Shown here one piece after another: positions 32,755-41,592 of a DNA stretch of 64,000 nt. This DNA is from Terriglobia bacterium (lineage in GTDB: Bacteria; Acidobacteriota; Terriglobia; Bryobacterales; Bryobacteraceae), in the NCBI GenBank assembly GCA_021324185.1, contig JAJPJN010000070.1, positions 1 through 64,000 on the forward strand. Reading direction: 5' to 3'. Within the stretch, counting starts at the first letter, position 1. The number at the start of each line of letters is the position of its first letter. The position numbers and the translations under genes are program-made. The notes beneath the pieces were generated by a model. The model was not told the origin of the DNA. It did not search any database and saw only the letters and a list, made by a program, of their open reading frames with translations.

Positions 32755-34182
32755 CTACTTTCCTTCCATCACCACAATCTGCCCCCCGCCGGAGCGGATG
32801 CGCTTTACCTCGCGGTAATTTAGCCCGTGAAAATAACTTTCGGCGTCATCCTGTTGATCGGGCCGTACACCGGGATGGCTGGCCAGCACGATGCGGTGAT
32901 GGAAAAATTCGTGGCATTCGCGGGCATCTAATTCGGGGCGGAACACAAGAAACATCGGCTTCGAATAGTTTTCCGACACGAACACTACGCAGGAGTCGCC
33001 GGTCAGCTCAGGCGCCACGTATCTCGATTCCAAAGCCAGGTCCTGCTTAGGCGCGAGCACAAAGTGCACGTCCGCCAGCGCGCAGACTACGATTAGCGCC
33101 CACGCCAGGATTGTTGCCGCAAGGCTGGCTATGCGGCTCCGCGATAACCAGTCTAATGCCGCAATGAACAGAATGACAGCGGCGGGAACCGCATAGAGCA
33201 GATCGCGGTTCGAAATCGGCGAGTTTGTATACAAGCTGATGGCCAGAAGAAACGCCAGCGTGAGCACGACTGAGCCGAACAGGCAGAAAAGCATCAAGGG
33301 GCGCGTGATCTGTTCAGGTGAAATACGGAACGAGACGATCGCTCCCGCGATAATGCCGGCGATGATCAACACAACAGCCGCTGCCAGCAGCGCATCGAGG
33401 CCCGTCAATTTCGTAAGCGCTGTCACTGAAATGCCCGATTCGACCGGCCAGAAGGGACTCGTCTGGCCATGAACCCAGACGTAATATGGCGCGTAGCAGC
33501 CTGCCGCCGCCGCGCAGGCGCCCAGCGCGAACCAGAGCGCTTTCCTTTCGCTTCGCCCCGCTGAAAAGCGCAGCAGAAACGCCATTACGCCGCACACCGG
33601 CAGGAACGCATGATGATCCGTAAACAGACAGGCAGCGGTGGCCAAGGTGAACAGACCGGCGGTCTTGTATCCCGGCCGAGCTGCCAGGTTGAAGAATGCG
33701 ATAGTCGCAAGAATGACAAAAAACGTTGCAGCCGCATTCTGTGTGGTGGCTGTTGCGGTCAGCAGTTGAAGCGGGAAAAGCATGAAGAGAACTAAGGCGG
33801 CGTAGCGCCGCGCCGGCAGCGCACGTGCCGCCAATTTCAGAAAAAGAACGCACGAGGCAGCCGCGAAAAGGATCGCAGGTATGCGCGGCCCAAGGCGCGA
33901 GGCGCCGAACAGCAGCACAAACGGAAGCTGAACGAAGTAGCCGACCGGCGAGGGATCAAGCGCCCTCGAGGTCCAGGTCCAAAACCAATCCCAGGTATAC
34001 TCGCGCAGCCACGCGATGGCCACAATTTCCGGCACTCGCAACGGTGTCGAAAGAGCAATCGCAACCAGCACCAACGCATAGGCCGCGATCAGGATCCAAT
34101 CTGTGGAACTGATACGCGCTTTGGCCGGTAGCTGCACCGGCCGGCCACGGGCCACAGCGGGCCGCACATTTCGTGTCAGCAT
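32755..34182 (-). CDS. Membrane glycosyltransferase-like protein (GT39/ArnT fold)
   Basis: 475-residue inner-membrane protein with about ten transmembrane helices and a periplasmic C-terminal domain of about 100 residues. The arrangement and motifs such as LFTDHHAFLPVCGVMAFLL suggest a member of the polyprenol-phosphate-dependent glycosyltransferase superfamily. The substrate is unknown. Its ATG at 34182 is directly adjacent to the stop of the upstream aminotransferase gene, so the two are probably co-translated. Confidence 0.7.
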   Translation of the reverse strand: MLTRNVRPAVARGRPVQLPAKARISSTDWILIAAYALVLVAIALSTPLRVPEIVAIAWLREYTWDWFWTWTSRALDPSPVGYFVQLPFVLLFGASRLGPRIPAILFAAASCVLFLKLAARALPARRYAALVLFMLFPLQLLTATATTQNAAATFFVILATIAFFNLAARPGYKTAGLFTLATAACLFTDHHAFLPVCGVMAFLLRFSAGRSERKALWFALGACAAAAGCYAPYYVWVHGQTSPFWPVESGISVTALTKLTGLDALLAAAVVLIIAGIIAGAIVSFRISPEQITRPLMLFCLFGSVVLTLAFLLAISLYTNSPISNRDLLYAVPAAVILFIAALDWLSRSRIASLAATILAWALIVVCALADVHFVLAPKQDLALESRYVAPELTGDSCVVFVSENYSKPMFLVFRPELDARECHEFFHHRIVLASHPGVRPDQQDDAESYFHGLNYREVKRIRSGGGQIVVMEGK

Positions 34183-35358
34183 CTATCGCGCGAGCACGGC
34201 TTCGTGAATTCTTAGAATCGCCTGTTCAAACTCATCCGGCGGAGTAATCAGGCTCACAACAATGTAAGGCTCGGACGTCATATCAAAAAAATAGCCGGGC
34301 TGTACCAGGATTCCGCATTGCTCGAGCAAGTGCAAGGTCCAGGACTCCTCCGGCTGAGTTGCCGGCAGGCGGATAATTGCCGACCAGCCGCCCTCACAGC
34401 GCAGGGCGTGAGCGGGGCTGTCATGCAGAATTTCATGCAGCCGTTGCAGATTTCGCTTCGTGCGCTCATGGATCTCACGCCCTATTTCGGCCCCGATTGT
34501 GAACAGCCGGGGCAGCGCCCGTTGAACCGGGGCGCCAACGGAAAGATACGTGTCTGCTATCAGCTCGAGGCGCTCGCGCGCGCCGGTTTGCCCGGCGGGC
34601 GACCCGTTTATGGCGATCCAGCCCAGCTTCATCTGCGGCATGCCGGCGGCCTTCGACAGGCCGTTCAGCGAAAAACTGAGAATCTCGTCTTGGCGGATGA
34701 GTGTAGGCACACGGCCGGCTTGCGAATCGAATGCGTAGTCGAAAAACACTTCATCTGAGATCAAAGGAATGCTTCGCTCCTGCGCAATCCGGGAGAGCGT
34801 TTGGAATTCCCGGTGCTTTAGAAACGAGCCGGTCGGGTTGTTGGGATTTACCAGGACAATGGCGCGCGTGCCGGATGTGATTTGGCGCTGGAGGAAATCG
34901 AAATCGATATACCATTCGCCATCGAATTCGAGCCGGTAGTTCTTCACGCGCACGGATTCCAAACGCGCCAGAAAATCGAAAAGTGGATAGGATGGCGCAG
35001 GCACGAGGATTTCATCGCCAGCGTCACAGAGCAGTTTAAAAAGAAGTGCATAGGCCTCGCTGGTGCTCGCAGTGAGAAGAAGCCGGCCGGGGGAAACTGT
35101 GATGCCGCGCGGTTCATAATACTGCGCAACGGCGATACGCGCGGATTCCATACCCAGCGGGTCGGGCTCATAATGGAAGTTTTTGATAGAAGCAAAGGCG
35201 TCCGCGATCTGCTGGTGGGGGTAGTTGGAAAGAACGCTGGTGGGATTCGAGCGCGTAAGGTCGATGATTGCCTGGCCCCGGCTGCGCCGCTCGCTCGCCC
35301 GCCGGCTCAAAAGATTGGAAGAAAAATTCCAGGGCAACCGTTGAGAGTAGTGGTACAA
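34183..35358 (-). CDS. Pyridoxal-phosphate-dependent aminotransferase, class I/II
   Basis: 391-residue fold-type I aminotransferase. Visible family features are the substrate-site segment LVNPNNPTGSF near residue 170, the PLP-binding acidic residue in LISDEVFFDYAF and the Schiff-base lysine in SLNGLSKAAGMPQMKLGW near residue 237. The N-terminal ASERRSRGQAIIDLTRSNPT resembles aspartate/alanine-type enzymes. The amino-acid substrate is unclear. It precedes the membrane glycosyltransferase gene with no spacing, so a joint role in making a modified sugar or lipid is possible. Confidence 0.9.
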   Translation of the reverse strand: MYHYSQRLPWNFSSNLLSRRASERRSRGQAIIDLTRSNPTSVLSNYPHQQIADAFASIKNFHYEPDPLGMESARIAVAQYYEPRGITVSPGRLLLTASTSEAYALLFKLLCDAGDEILVPAPSYPLFDFLARLESVRVKNYRLEFDGEWYIDFDFLQRQITSGTRAIVLVNPNNPTGSFLKHREFQTLSRIAQERSIPLISDEVFFDYAFDSQAGRVPTLIRQDEILSFSLNGLSKAAGMPQMKLGWIAINGSPAGQTGARERLELIADTYLSVGAPVQRALPRLFTIGAEIGREIHERTKRNLQRLHEILHDSPAHALRCEGGWSAIIRLPATQPEESWTLHLLEQCGILVQPGYFFDMTSEPYIVVSLITPPDEFEQAILRIHEAVLAR

Positions 35359-35434
35359 CCCGTTACTCTGTCACGGCTGCCCTGGCCCACGCAAGCAAAC
35401 AAATCTTTCAGGCAACAAATCTTGCGTGAGGTAT

Positions 35435-35487
35435 AAAAAACCGAAGTTTTCTGTGGGGCGTGCTGCCGCCCAAGCAGTACGCCCCAC
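35435..35487 (-). terminator. Probable intrinsic terminator and strong hairpin
   Basis: On the minus strand a 14-bp stem with one G-T pair (35474-35487 with 35453-35466, loop of 7 nt) is followed at once by a smaller hairpin, AAAAC-TTCG-GTTTT, and two more T residues (35450-35435). The UUCG tetraloop with an adjoining U-tract is a typical intrinsic terminator shape. It would end transcription of the exported-protein gene at 35626-36228, about 140 bases after its stop, before the aminotransferase gene. Confidence 0.6.
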
Positions 35488-35625
35488 TGAGTGCAAGCCG
35501 GTTCCCTCCGGCATGCGCCACGTTCGTAGGAGTTGAAAGGAGAAAAAACTCACCACCCAGACAAGACAACCAGGCGCCGCCCCGGATGTCTCTACGCGCA
35601 TGACCAACGCGCTGGGCAGTTTGGG

Positions 35626-36228
35626 CTAACGAACGCGGAAATTCAATCCTTGTGGTTTCATTTTTGTGTTGGGAGCGGCGACTGTAAAGACCGTCCGTTC
35701 CACGCACGAGCCGCTGTCAAGCACCAAGGCCGGCTCAAGTACCTGATTTTCAAACTTCTCCAGTTGATCTGCCGATAAGACCGGCTTTAGCGTATTCAAA
35801 ACCTGCTGTCCCGAGAACGCGCCCAGCGCAGCTGCCGTATTCCAATTCGCAGGCAATTTGAAGCTCGACGAGCCTAAGAACGAAAGAGCGCTTGTCGCCG
35901 ACGACATCGCCAGGTTCAGAATGTTCGCCAGGCTGTGATTCTGATTGCGCAGAATCGAGGCGAGCATAATCTGCCGCCCGACGGGCTGCAGCGTCGCATC
36001 CGCTTTCATCAAAGCCTGATAAATCTTGCTGCTGGTCAGCGCTTGTCTGCTATCGCTGATGTTGCATACGTTCAGATCGTAGGCGCTGACGCCCTTCAGG
36101 ATGCTGCCGTAATTCTGGCTCAGTAACTGTGCCGGTATCGGGGTACCGGTTATTTCGAATGTGTCTTGTGCATGGGCAGCAACCGCCGTAGCTGCGATCG
36201 CAATTCCCAGAGTCAGGCAAAATTTCAT
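35626..36228 (-). CDS. Exported protein of unknown function
   Basis: 200-residue protein with a clear signal peptide (MKFCLTLGIAIAATAVAAHA-QD) and a mostly helical mature part without recognisable family. Two Cys residues in the mature region (LNVCNIS and SGSCVER) could form a disulfide. The ATG at 36228 has the ribosome binding site GGAG eight bases upstream; a GTG at 36303 would put 25 hydrophilic residues before the signal peptide and is rejected. The gene is isolated and ends before a strong hairpin. Confidence 0.8.
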   Translation of the reverse strand: MKFCLTLGIAIAATAVAAHAQDTFEITGTPIPAQLLSQNYGSILKGVSAYDLNVCNISDSRQALTSSKIYQALMKADATLQPVGRQIMLASILRNQNHSLANILNLAMSSATSALSFLGSSSFKLPANWNTAAALGAFSGQQVLNTLKPVLSADQLEKFENQVLEPALVLDSGSCVERTVFTVAAPNTKMKPQGLNFRVR

Positions 36229-36376
36229 CGGATCTCCTCGCGCCGTACGCGATTTCTGATTCAGATGTACCGCGCCGCAGTGCGCCCCGCCGCAAGAAAA
36301 CACGTCTAAGCCGCTGATGGGTTTGGAGAAACTTTTTTTTCTACTTTTGAACTACTCAGGAAAAACGCTCAAAAGA

Positions 36377-37882
36377 TCAGGTGTGTACGGCCGGACTTTC
36401 GGCAGGCGCCCGTACCGCGCCGGTAGGCAGGACCACTTCAAAGCGCGAGCCCCGGCCGACCTCGCTGTCCACGTGAATCTCGCCTCCATGCGCGCGCACA
36501 ATCGCTGCCACAAAGCTCAATCCCAAGCCAAGCCCCTTCTCGGGGTTCGGATCGGGCACACGGTAGAAGCGGTCAAAAATGTGCGGCAAGTGGCTGGTCG
36601 GGATGCCGACACCGGAATCCTCCACAATCAGCCGCACGTTTGGCCCCGCCGCCTCGGCACGCGCCCGTATCCAGCCGCCGGCGGGCGTGTACTTGATGGC
36701 ATTCGAGAGCAGATTCGTAATCACGCGTTCGAGTTGTGTCCGGTCGGCCTCGCACAAAACGGGCTCCGTATGACCGGCGCTTAATTGCACGTTGTGTGCT
36801 TCGGCTGGAATCTGAAATTGGTCTACGATTTCCTCAATCAGCTCAGCGGCGTCCAGCACGGTTTTGTTCATCGGGATCTGACCGGATTCCGATTGCGACA
36901 GCAGCAGAAGCGCTCTGACCAGATTAGACAGCCGCTCCACATCCTGCAGGGCGTTTTCGATTGCTTCCTGAAGCTGTTCTTTGCGGGTTGCGGTGAAAAG
37001 CGCAACTTCCAATTGGCCCTGGATGGCGGTTAACGGCGTGCGAAGCTCATGCGAAACATCCGTCGAAAACTGCCGCATCTGTTCGAACGAAGCCTTCAGG
37101 CGGCCGCTCATCTCATTGAACGAATCGATCAGGCGATCCAATTCGTCATCGGCGCCGCGTTTACGAATCTGCATGCCGAGGTTCGATCCGGTGATCTCCT
37201 GAGCGGCTTTTTCAACCGATTGCAGAGAGCTAAGCGCGCCGCCCGCCGAATACCACACCACCACTGCGCAGATAAAAAGCGCAACGGGAAAGAACAGCAG
37301 AAACTTGCGCTGGAAGCCACGCACAAGGCTCTGGTCGCCCGCCAGGCTGCGGCCTTCGGCGATGTACCACTTCACATCGCGTTTTGTATCCGTGATGGTA
37401 CTGCTGAGTAATTCGAAGGTCGTGCCGTCGGTGCCTTTGATTCTCTGGAGGTACGGTTCATTGGTCTTCTGCAGAATGGCAACGTCAGACCGGATTCGGG
37501 CGCTGTTGCAAAGAGGTTTTTGACCAGGCTCGTTGCAGGAGCCGTTTTCTACGTGCCCCTGCAAATCAGCGATCACATAGACGGCCTGCAGCCGCGCGGC
37601 CTCGGCACGCTCTTCCGGATCCGTTACGTCAATGAACCAGATTGGTCTCCCCGAATCCGGATCGAACTGAATGGGGCCCTGCGTATTGAGCTTCAGGGTG
37701 CCCAATTGTTCCTTTAAGTCATCCAGTCCTTTGTCTTCAAGAATCCCCCGCAGCGTCGCGGTGCCGAATATCCCCACCACGAGTAGTACGGCCGTGAGGA
37801 CGCATAGAAATGTCGCTGCCAGCCGAAAACGCAGGGTTCGGAAGAGCTTCAGATCAATCAGCTTCTTCCAGATCTTGAACAT
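36377..37882 (-). CDS. Membrane sensor histidine kinase with HAMP domain
   Basis: 501-residue kinase. There are two transmembrane helices (about residues 19-40 and 190-212) around a periplasmic sensor domain of about 150 residues that includes two Cys (GSCNEPGQKPLCNS). A HAMP linker follows. The HisKA domain has the H-box FSTDVSHELRTPLTAIQG. The ATPase domain shows NLLSNAIKYTP, EDSGVGIP and GLGLGLSFV. It is 7 bp downstream of the OmpR-type regulator gene and surely pairs with it. The stimulus is unknown. Confidence 0.95.
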   Translation of the reverse strand: MFKIWKKLIDLKLFRTLRFRLAATFLCVLTAVLLVVGIFGTATLRGILEDKGLDDLKEQLGTLKLNTQGPIQFDPDSGRPIWFIDVTDPEERAEAARLQAVYVIADLQGHVENGSCNEPGQKPLCNSARIRSDVAILQKTNEPYLQRIKGTDGTTFELLSSTITDTKRDVKWYIAEGRSLAGDQSLVRGFQRKFLLFFPVALFICAVVVWYSAGGALSSLQSVEKAAQEITGSNLGMQIRKRGADDELDRLIDSFNEMSGRLKASFEQMRQFSTDVSHELRTPLTAIQGQLEVALFTATRKEQLQEAIENALQDVERLSNLVRALLLLSQSESGQIPMNKTVLDAAELIEEIVDQFQIPAEAHNVQLSAGHTEPVLCEADRTQLERVITNLLSNAIKYTPAGGWIRARAEAAGPNVRLIVEDSGVGIPTSHLPHIFDRFYRVPDPNPEKGLGLGLSFVAAIVRAHGGEIHVDSEVGRGSRFEVVLPTGAVRAPAESPAVHT

Positions 37883-37889
37883 GGCTTTA

Positions 37890-38597
37890 CTACGCGCTGA
37901 CAGGCTCGGTGGACGCCGGTTGCGCCGCTTCCGGCGCGTCCAGCATATAGCCGATTCCGCGCACTGTATGAATCATTTTTGTTGGGAACTTGTCGTCGAT
38001 TTTGCTGCGCAGGTGACGGATGTAGACATCGACGATGTTCGTCAGGCCATCGTAATCCATATCCCATACGTGCTCCACGATCATGGTGCGGCTGAGCGGG
38101 CGCCCGCGATTACGCATCATATATTCGAGGATGCTGAACTCCTTCGGGGCGAGCTCGATATTTTCGTTGTTGCGCGTCACCTTGCGGCGAATGCAATCGA
38201 GCGTCAGATCGCCAACCTGCAGCTTTTCGGGCGTGGGCTGGCCGCGGCGCAGCAGCACCCGCGCACGCGCCAGCAGTTCCACAAACGCAAACGGCTTCAC
38301 CAGGTAGTCGTCCGCGCCCTGTTCCAGTCCTTTGACGCGGTCATCCACTGAATCGCGCGCGCTCAGAATCAGAACCGGCGGAATCGTCTTGCGGTTCTTG
38401 ATTTTTTGCAGCACCTGCAGGCCGTCGATATCGGGCAGGCCGAGATCCAGGACCACCAGATCGTATTCGGTCGAATGAACGCGTTCAATCGCATCCGCGC
38501 CGGTATGTACCATGTCTACGGCATAGCCCGCGCTCTGGAGGCCGCGCGAGAGGAAATCGGCAATTCGCTTTTCGTCTTCGACAACGAGTACACGCAT
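37890..38597 (-). CDS. OmpR/PhoB-family response regulator
   Basis: 235-residue regulator. The receiver domain begins MRVLVVEDEKRIADFL, with the phosphoacceptor Asp in DLVVLDLGLPDIDG near residue 51 and the Lys of the switch in YLVKPFAF. A winged-helix DNA-binding domain follows (LAPKEFSILEYMMRNRG and VDVYIRHLRSKID). The C-terminus carries a short Ala/Pro tail. It is the first gene of the two-component operon with the kinase at 36377-37882. Confidence 0.96.
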   Translation of the reverse strand: MRVLVVEDEKRIADFLSRGLQSAGYAVDMVHTGADAIERVHSTEYDLVVLDLGLPDIDGLQVLQKIKNRKTIPPVLILSARDSVDDRVKGLEQGADDYLVKPFAFVELLARARVLLRRGQPTPEKLQVGDLTLDCIRRKVTRNNENIELAPKEFSILEYMMRNRGRPLSRTMIVEHVWDMDYDGLTNIVDVYIRHLRSKIDDKFPTKMIHTVRGIGYMLDAPEAAQPASTEPVSA

Positions 38598-38659
38598 GGG
38601 AAAAAGAGGCCCTGCTGACTAAAGTCTAACCAAGTCGCTGCGCGGAACCCAAGGCGCAA

Positions 38660-39748
38660 TCAATCGCCCGAGGCCCGCCTTGGCTCGGGAACCGCCCCCG
38701 ATTTGAGCATCGTCCACAGGCCCTTTATCTTTGTCTGGCCGATCGATACGGCGACCATCAACGCCAGTAACAGCGCCGTAAAAATAAGCACCTCGCGCAC
38801 CGAGAGCGCCTCTTTCCAAATGCCGAACCAGCGGCCGTAGACCAGCTCGATGTGAACCCAGTAGACGATCAGCGACGTCGTGCCGAGCTGCCGGAACAAG
38901 CTCCAGCGCTGCGGTGCGGCAAGATTGACCCATAACCACGCGGCGGCCAGCATCGCCAGCACCACGCCCAGCTTGATCAGAATCAGCGCCGGGCTGTTCA
39001 ACCAGAATTCGCTTTTCTGATAGATCGAATATGGCATCTCTCCCATTTGGTGTGCCACCACGGCCAGCCCGATTCCTATTGAGAGGAACCACAACATGGC
39101 GCGTCCCAGATCTTCGTGCTTCACTACCCGGATGATGCTGCCCCCTGCCATGCCGAAGGCCAGAAAAGATGCCCACGGGAAAAAACCGAAATAGTTATAG
39201 CTGGGGAAAAAGTATGAACGAATCAACCACGGCACGGAATTCGCATCGATCATGCTGACGACGGGCGCCAGTCCCGCCACCACCAGCCCCAGCACCGTAC
39301 ACAGGCGAATACGCTCCCGGGTGGTGAAAACAGCCATCGGCGCGAACAACAGCATCGCCATTCCCATGCAATTCAGAATGTCGACTCTCAGGAGTTCACT
39401 TGCGGGACTTGTGGGATAACCGAACACATAGAGCTGAATCCGGAACAGAAATGCAATCAGAAACAGATAACGGGAGCGCTTCAGCGCAGCCACCACTCGC
39501 GGCCATGCTGGAGCGCCTTTGCGTTCCTGGCTGTCCATCAGAAACGCAAACGTGATGCCGGTTAGAAAAAGAAAAATAGCCGGCGGCATGCCGCCCAGAA
39601 ATTGGGACAGCATGAAGGCGCTTTTCGGCCGCAGATCCGTGCGTGTGAACGAATCGAACGTGTGGCCCTGGATCATAATGACCGCAGCCAGGCCGCGCGT
39701 CCAATCGATGAACGCCAGACGTCCGGTATTCGTACTCTGAGCAGCCAT
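38660..39748 (-). CDS. Membrane acyltransferase-like protein (DUF1624/HGSNAT-like)
   Basis: 362-residue protein with about ten transmembrane helices. The N-terminal signature RLAFIDWTRGLAAVIMIQGH and the following GGMPPAIFLFLTGITFAF match the DUF1624/heparan-alpha-glucosaminide N-acetyltransferase-like family. These proteins may move acetyl groups across the membrane onto sugars. No acceptor can be inferred. It is 28 bp after the LolA-like gene on the same strand. Confidence 0.85.
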   Translation of the reverse strand: MAAQSTNTGRLAFIDWTRGLAAVIMIQGHTFDSFTRTDLRPKSAFMLSQFLGGMPPAIFLFLTGITFAFLMDSQERKGAPAWPRVVAALKRSRYLFLIAFLFRIQLYVFGYPTSPASELLRVDILNCMGMAMLLFAPMAVFTTRERIRLCTVLGLVVAGLAPVVSMIDANSVPWLIRSYFFPSYNYFGFFPWASFLAFGMAGGSIIRVVKHEDLGRAMLWFLSIGIGLAVVAHQMGEMPYSIYQKSEFWLNSPALILIKLGVVLAMLAAAWLWVNLAAPQRWSLFRQLGTTSLIVYWVHIELVYGRWFGIWKEALSVREVLIFTALLLALMVAVSIGQTKIKGLWTMLKSGAVPEPRRASGD

Positions 39749-39776
39749 ATTTTGCGTCCGGACTAAGCAAGGTAGA

Positions 39777-40433
39777 CTACCCCTGCTTCTTAGCTCCAGG
39801 AGGCAACTTCATTTCCAAAGTTCCGGAGATGGGCGGATTTAGCTTCATATCGGTATATGTCACTCTGCGCCAGTTGCCGGAAGGCTCGTAGAACTGCTGC
39901 TGTACGGGGTTTGCGCCATCATTCGGAATCCACACTTCAATCCTGGTGAGGTGCTCTTTGACCTTCGAGTCTTTGGGAATAAGTAGCAGTTTCGACGTAT
40001 CCTGCCCGGCAACTTTTTCAGTGCCCTCAAGTTGGATGTCATAACTCTCTGCTAATTCCTTGCCGGAGGAGCCGAACCCCAGCAAAAGAAACTGGTTCAG
40101 CACATTTGTGTTCTTGCCGATGTCGTAATCCTGATAGGTGTTCAGATTCGGGTAATAAATGCGAACAGTTTTTCCCAGAAACCCGATCACGCGGTCCGGA
40201 AAACTCAGAACAGCGCGAACGGTTTTGCCGGTGCGCTGCATCTCGAGCGTACCCTTATCGGTTGTCTTATCGTCGAGAATTTTCTGATACTCCACCATAT
40301 CCACGTTCGCGGACATGGCGTGAAAATTCGGCGCTGCTTTATCCATTCTCGCCAGAATAGCGTCGAGCGCCGCATCGGCGGCATGCAGTTGAGGTATAAG
40401 GAAGGCGAGGTACAGCGCAAGAATCGTTTTCAT
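39777..40433 (-). CDS. LolA-like outer-membrane lipoprotein-sorting protein
   Basis: 218-residue exported protein with a signal peptide (ILALYLAFLIPQLHA). The mature part has the alternating beta pattern of the LolA/LolB fold: KGTLEMQRTGKTVRAVLSFP, VRIYYPNLNTYQDYDIG and the C-terminal PPISGTLEMKLPPG. Family members carry lipoproteins or other lipids across the periplasm. Many Acidobacteria encode several such paralogues, so this need not be the canonical LolA. It follows the small membrane protein gene by 24 bp. Confidence 0.85.
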   Translation of the reverse strand: MKTILALYLAFLIPQLHAADAALDAILARMDKAAPNFHAMSANVDMVEYQKILDDKTTDKGTLEMQRTGKTVRAVLSFPDRVIGFLGKTVRIYYPNLNTYQDYDIGKNTNVLNQFLLLGFGSSGKELAESYDIQLEGTEKVAGQDTSKLLLIPKDSKVKEHLTRIEVWIPNDGANPVQQQFYEPSGNWRRVTYTDMKLNPPISGTLEMKLPPGAKKQG

Positions 40434-40457
40434 CTTCTGATTTTCATGACGCGCCCT

Positions 40458-40832
40458 CTAGGGCGCCGTATACGCGATGAAGCCTTTTATCTCCTGCTCC
40501 GCCTCGTCGCGAATGGGCTCGACGCGAACCACGTGCCACGATTTGCCTGTCCGCTGGCGAATCAGGGCCTCGGCGCGGCTGGGCCGCTGGTTTTCAGGCA
40601 CCGTCTCCAGAAGATCTGTGGCAATAAATACCCGGTTGGAGCCATGCAGCGACGACATCAGGACTACACTCGAAGGCTTCGGCTGGTCATGAAACCACTC
40701 CCGCGGCGTCGCAAAGATAAAGATCAAAATCAGGCCGACGACTACGTCGTACTGCCACGATGCCCGGGGAAAATCCCAGAACACCAGCCGTTGGCCCAGA
40801 CTTCGCTCGGGGTGGGCATCAACTTGGGCCAC
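40458..40832 (-). CDS. Small membrane protein of unknown function
   Basis: 124-residue protein with one transmembrane helix near residues 28-45 (YDVVVGLILIFIFATP) and a soluble C-terminal part ending in a beta-like TGKSWHVVRVEPIRD segment. I recognise no family. It lies 31 bp after lexA and 24 bp before the LolA-like gene on the same strand, so it may belong to the lexA transcript, but no SOS role is implied by the sequence. Confidence 0.65.
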   Translation of the reverse strand: MAQVDAHPERSLGQRLVFWDFPRASWQYDVVVGLILIFIFATPREWFHDQPKPSSVVLMSSLHGSNRVFIATDLLETVPENQRPSRAEALIRQRTGKSWHVVRVEPIRDEAEQEIKGFIAYTAP

Positions 40833-40863
40833 AACCGGATTTTAACATCCGATTCATCCCGCC

Positions 40864-41490
40864 CTAATATTTCCGCATGATCGCGAGCACTTTGCCCTGC
40901 AGCTGCAGCGCACTCGCGTCCACCACAATCGGGCGCATGTTTGAGTTGGCGGGCTGCAAGCGGACGCGACCGTCCGGCTCGGCAAAATAGCGCTTCAGGG
41001 TGGCTTCTGTCCCGTCCACCAGCGCCACCACGATATCGCCATTTTTTATGTCGCTGGTTTGTTCCACCAGCACGAAGTCGCCGTTGCAAATGTGATCTTC
41101 GATCATGGAATCACCCCGGACTTCGAGCGCGAAAACGTTGGGAGCACCGGCGAAATCAGAAAAATGCAGGGTTTCCGGATTCGCGATCGCTTCCACCGGC
41201 GTACCTGCTGCAATGCGGCCCAGCAGCGGGACCGAAGGCGCCGCCGCCTGCCCATGGCGCGCCCGTTCTTCGGCGAAATAGCGTTCCCCGATTTCTAAAG
41301 ACCGGCTGTGGTTATAACTCCGGCGCAGATACTGTTTGGCTTCGAGCGCCTGCACATGCTTGTGAACCGTCGCGAGCGACGCCAACCCCAACCCGGCTGC
41401 CAGTTCTTCATAGCTGGGGCTGTATCCGTTCTCCTCAATGAACTTCGCCAGAAAGTCCATTACTTCTTTTTGTCGGCGCGTGAGTGCCAA
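40864..41490 (-). CDS. lexA: LexA, SOS-response repressor and self-cleaving protease
   Basis: 208-residue repressor. The N-terminal winged helix starts LALTRRQKEVMDFLAKFIEE and contains GLGLASLATVHKHVQALE. The cleavage site Ala-Gly is in LLGRIAAGTPVEA, the catalytic serine in EVRGDSMIED and the catalytic lysine in GTEATLKRYF. The TTG at 41490 is chosen as start because AGGGAGAT lies seven bases upstream and the protein then begins as in other LexA proteins; an upstream in-frame ATG at 41538 lies at the -35 box. An insertion sequence lies immediately upstream at 41546. Confidence 0.95.
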   Translation of the reverse strand: MALTRRQKEVMDFLAKFIEENGYSPSYEELAAGLGLASLATVHKHVQALEAKQYLRRSYNHSRSLEIGERYFAEERARHGQAAAPSVPLLGRIAAGTPVEAIANPETLHFSDFAGAPNVFALEVRGDSMIEDHICNGDFVLVEQTSDIKNGDIVVALVDGTEATLKRYFAEPDGRVRLQPANSNMRPIVVDASALQLQGKVLAIMRKY

Positions 41491-41509
41491 GGCAGATCTC
41501 CCTAAAGAG

Positions 41510-41538
41510 ATTGTTGGCGAACAAAGGTCGAAAGTCAA
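41510..41538 (-). promoter_or_regulatory. Candidate lexA promoter and operator
   Basis: On the minus strand TTGACT (41538-41533) and AACAAT (41515-41510) are separated by 17 bases, a plausible sigma-70 promoter. A palindrome TTGTT-CGCC-AACAA (41524-41511) covers the end of the spacer and the -10 box, where a LexA autoregulatory site would be expected. The first base of the -35 box is the edge of the IS target duplication (41538-41545), so the insertion stopped just outside the promoter. Confidence 0.45.
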
Positions 41539-41545
41539 TAGCCTT
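41538..41545. repeat. Left target-site duplication of the IS
   Basis: The 8 bases ATAGCCTT directly before the left IS end are repeated exactly at 43575-43582 after the right end. An 8-bp duplication is the known value for the IS1595 family. Confidence 0.92.
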
Positions 41546-41583
41546 GGTAATTATCCCCTCAGCTCACGTAACAGGGGTGATAC
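41546..41583 (+). repeat. Left terminal inverted repeat of the IS
   Basis: The outer 12 bases (GGTAATTATCCC) differ from the right end at one position. A second conserved block, TCACGTA (41564-41570), is shared with the right end. Overall 27 of 38 positions match. Confidence 0.9.
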
Positions 41584-41592
41584 GATGAGCGG

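Noticed and set aside
35371-35607. Minus-strand frame of 78 codons between the aminotransferase and exported-protein genes
   Set aside because: It runs through a strong hairpin and terminator and has no recognisable protein features.
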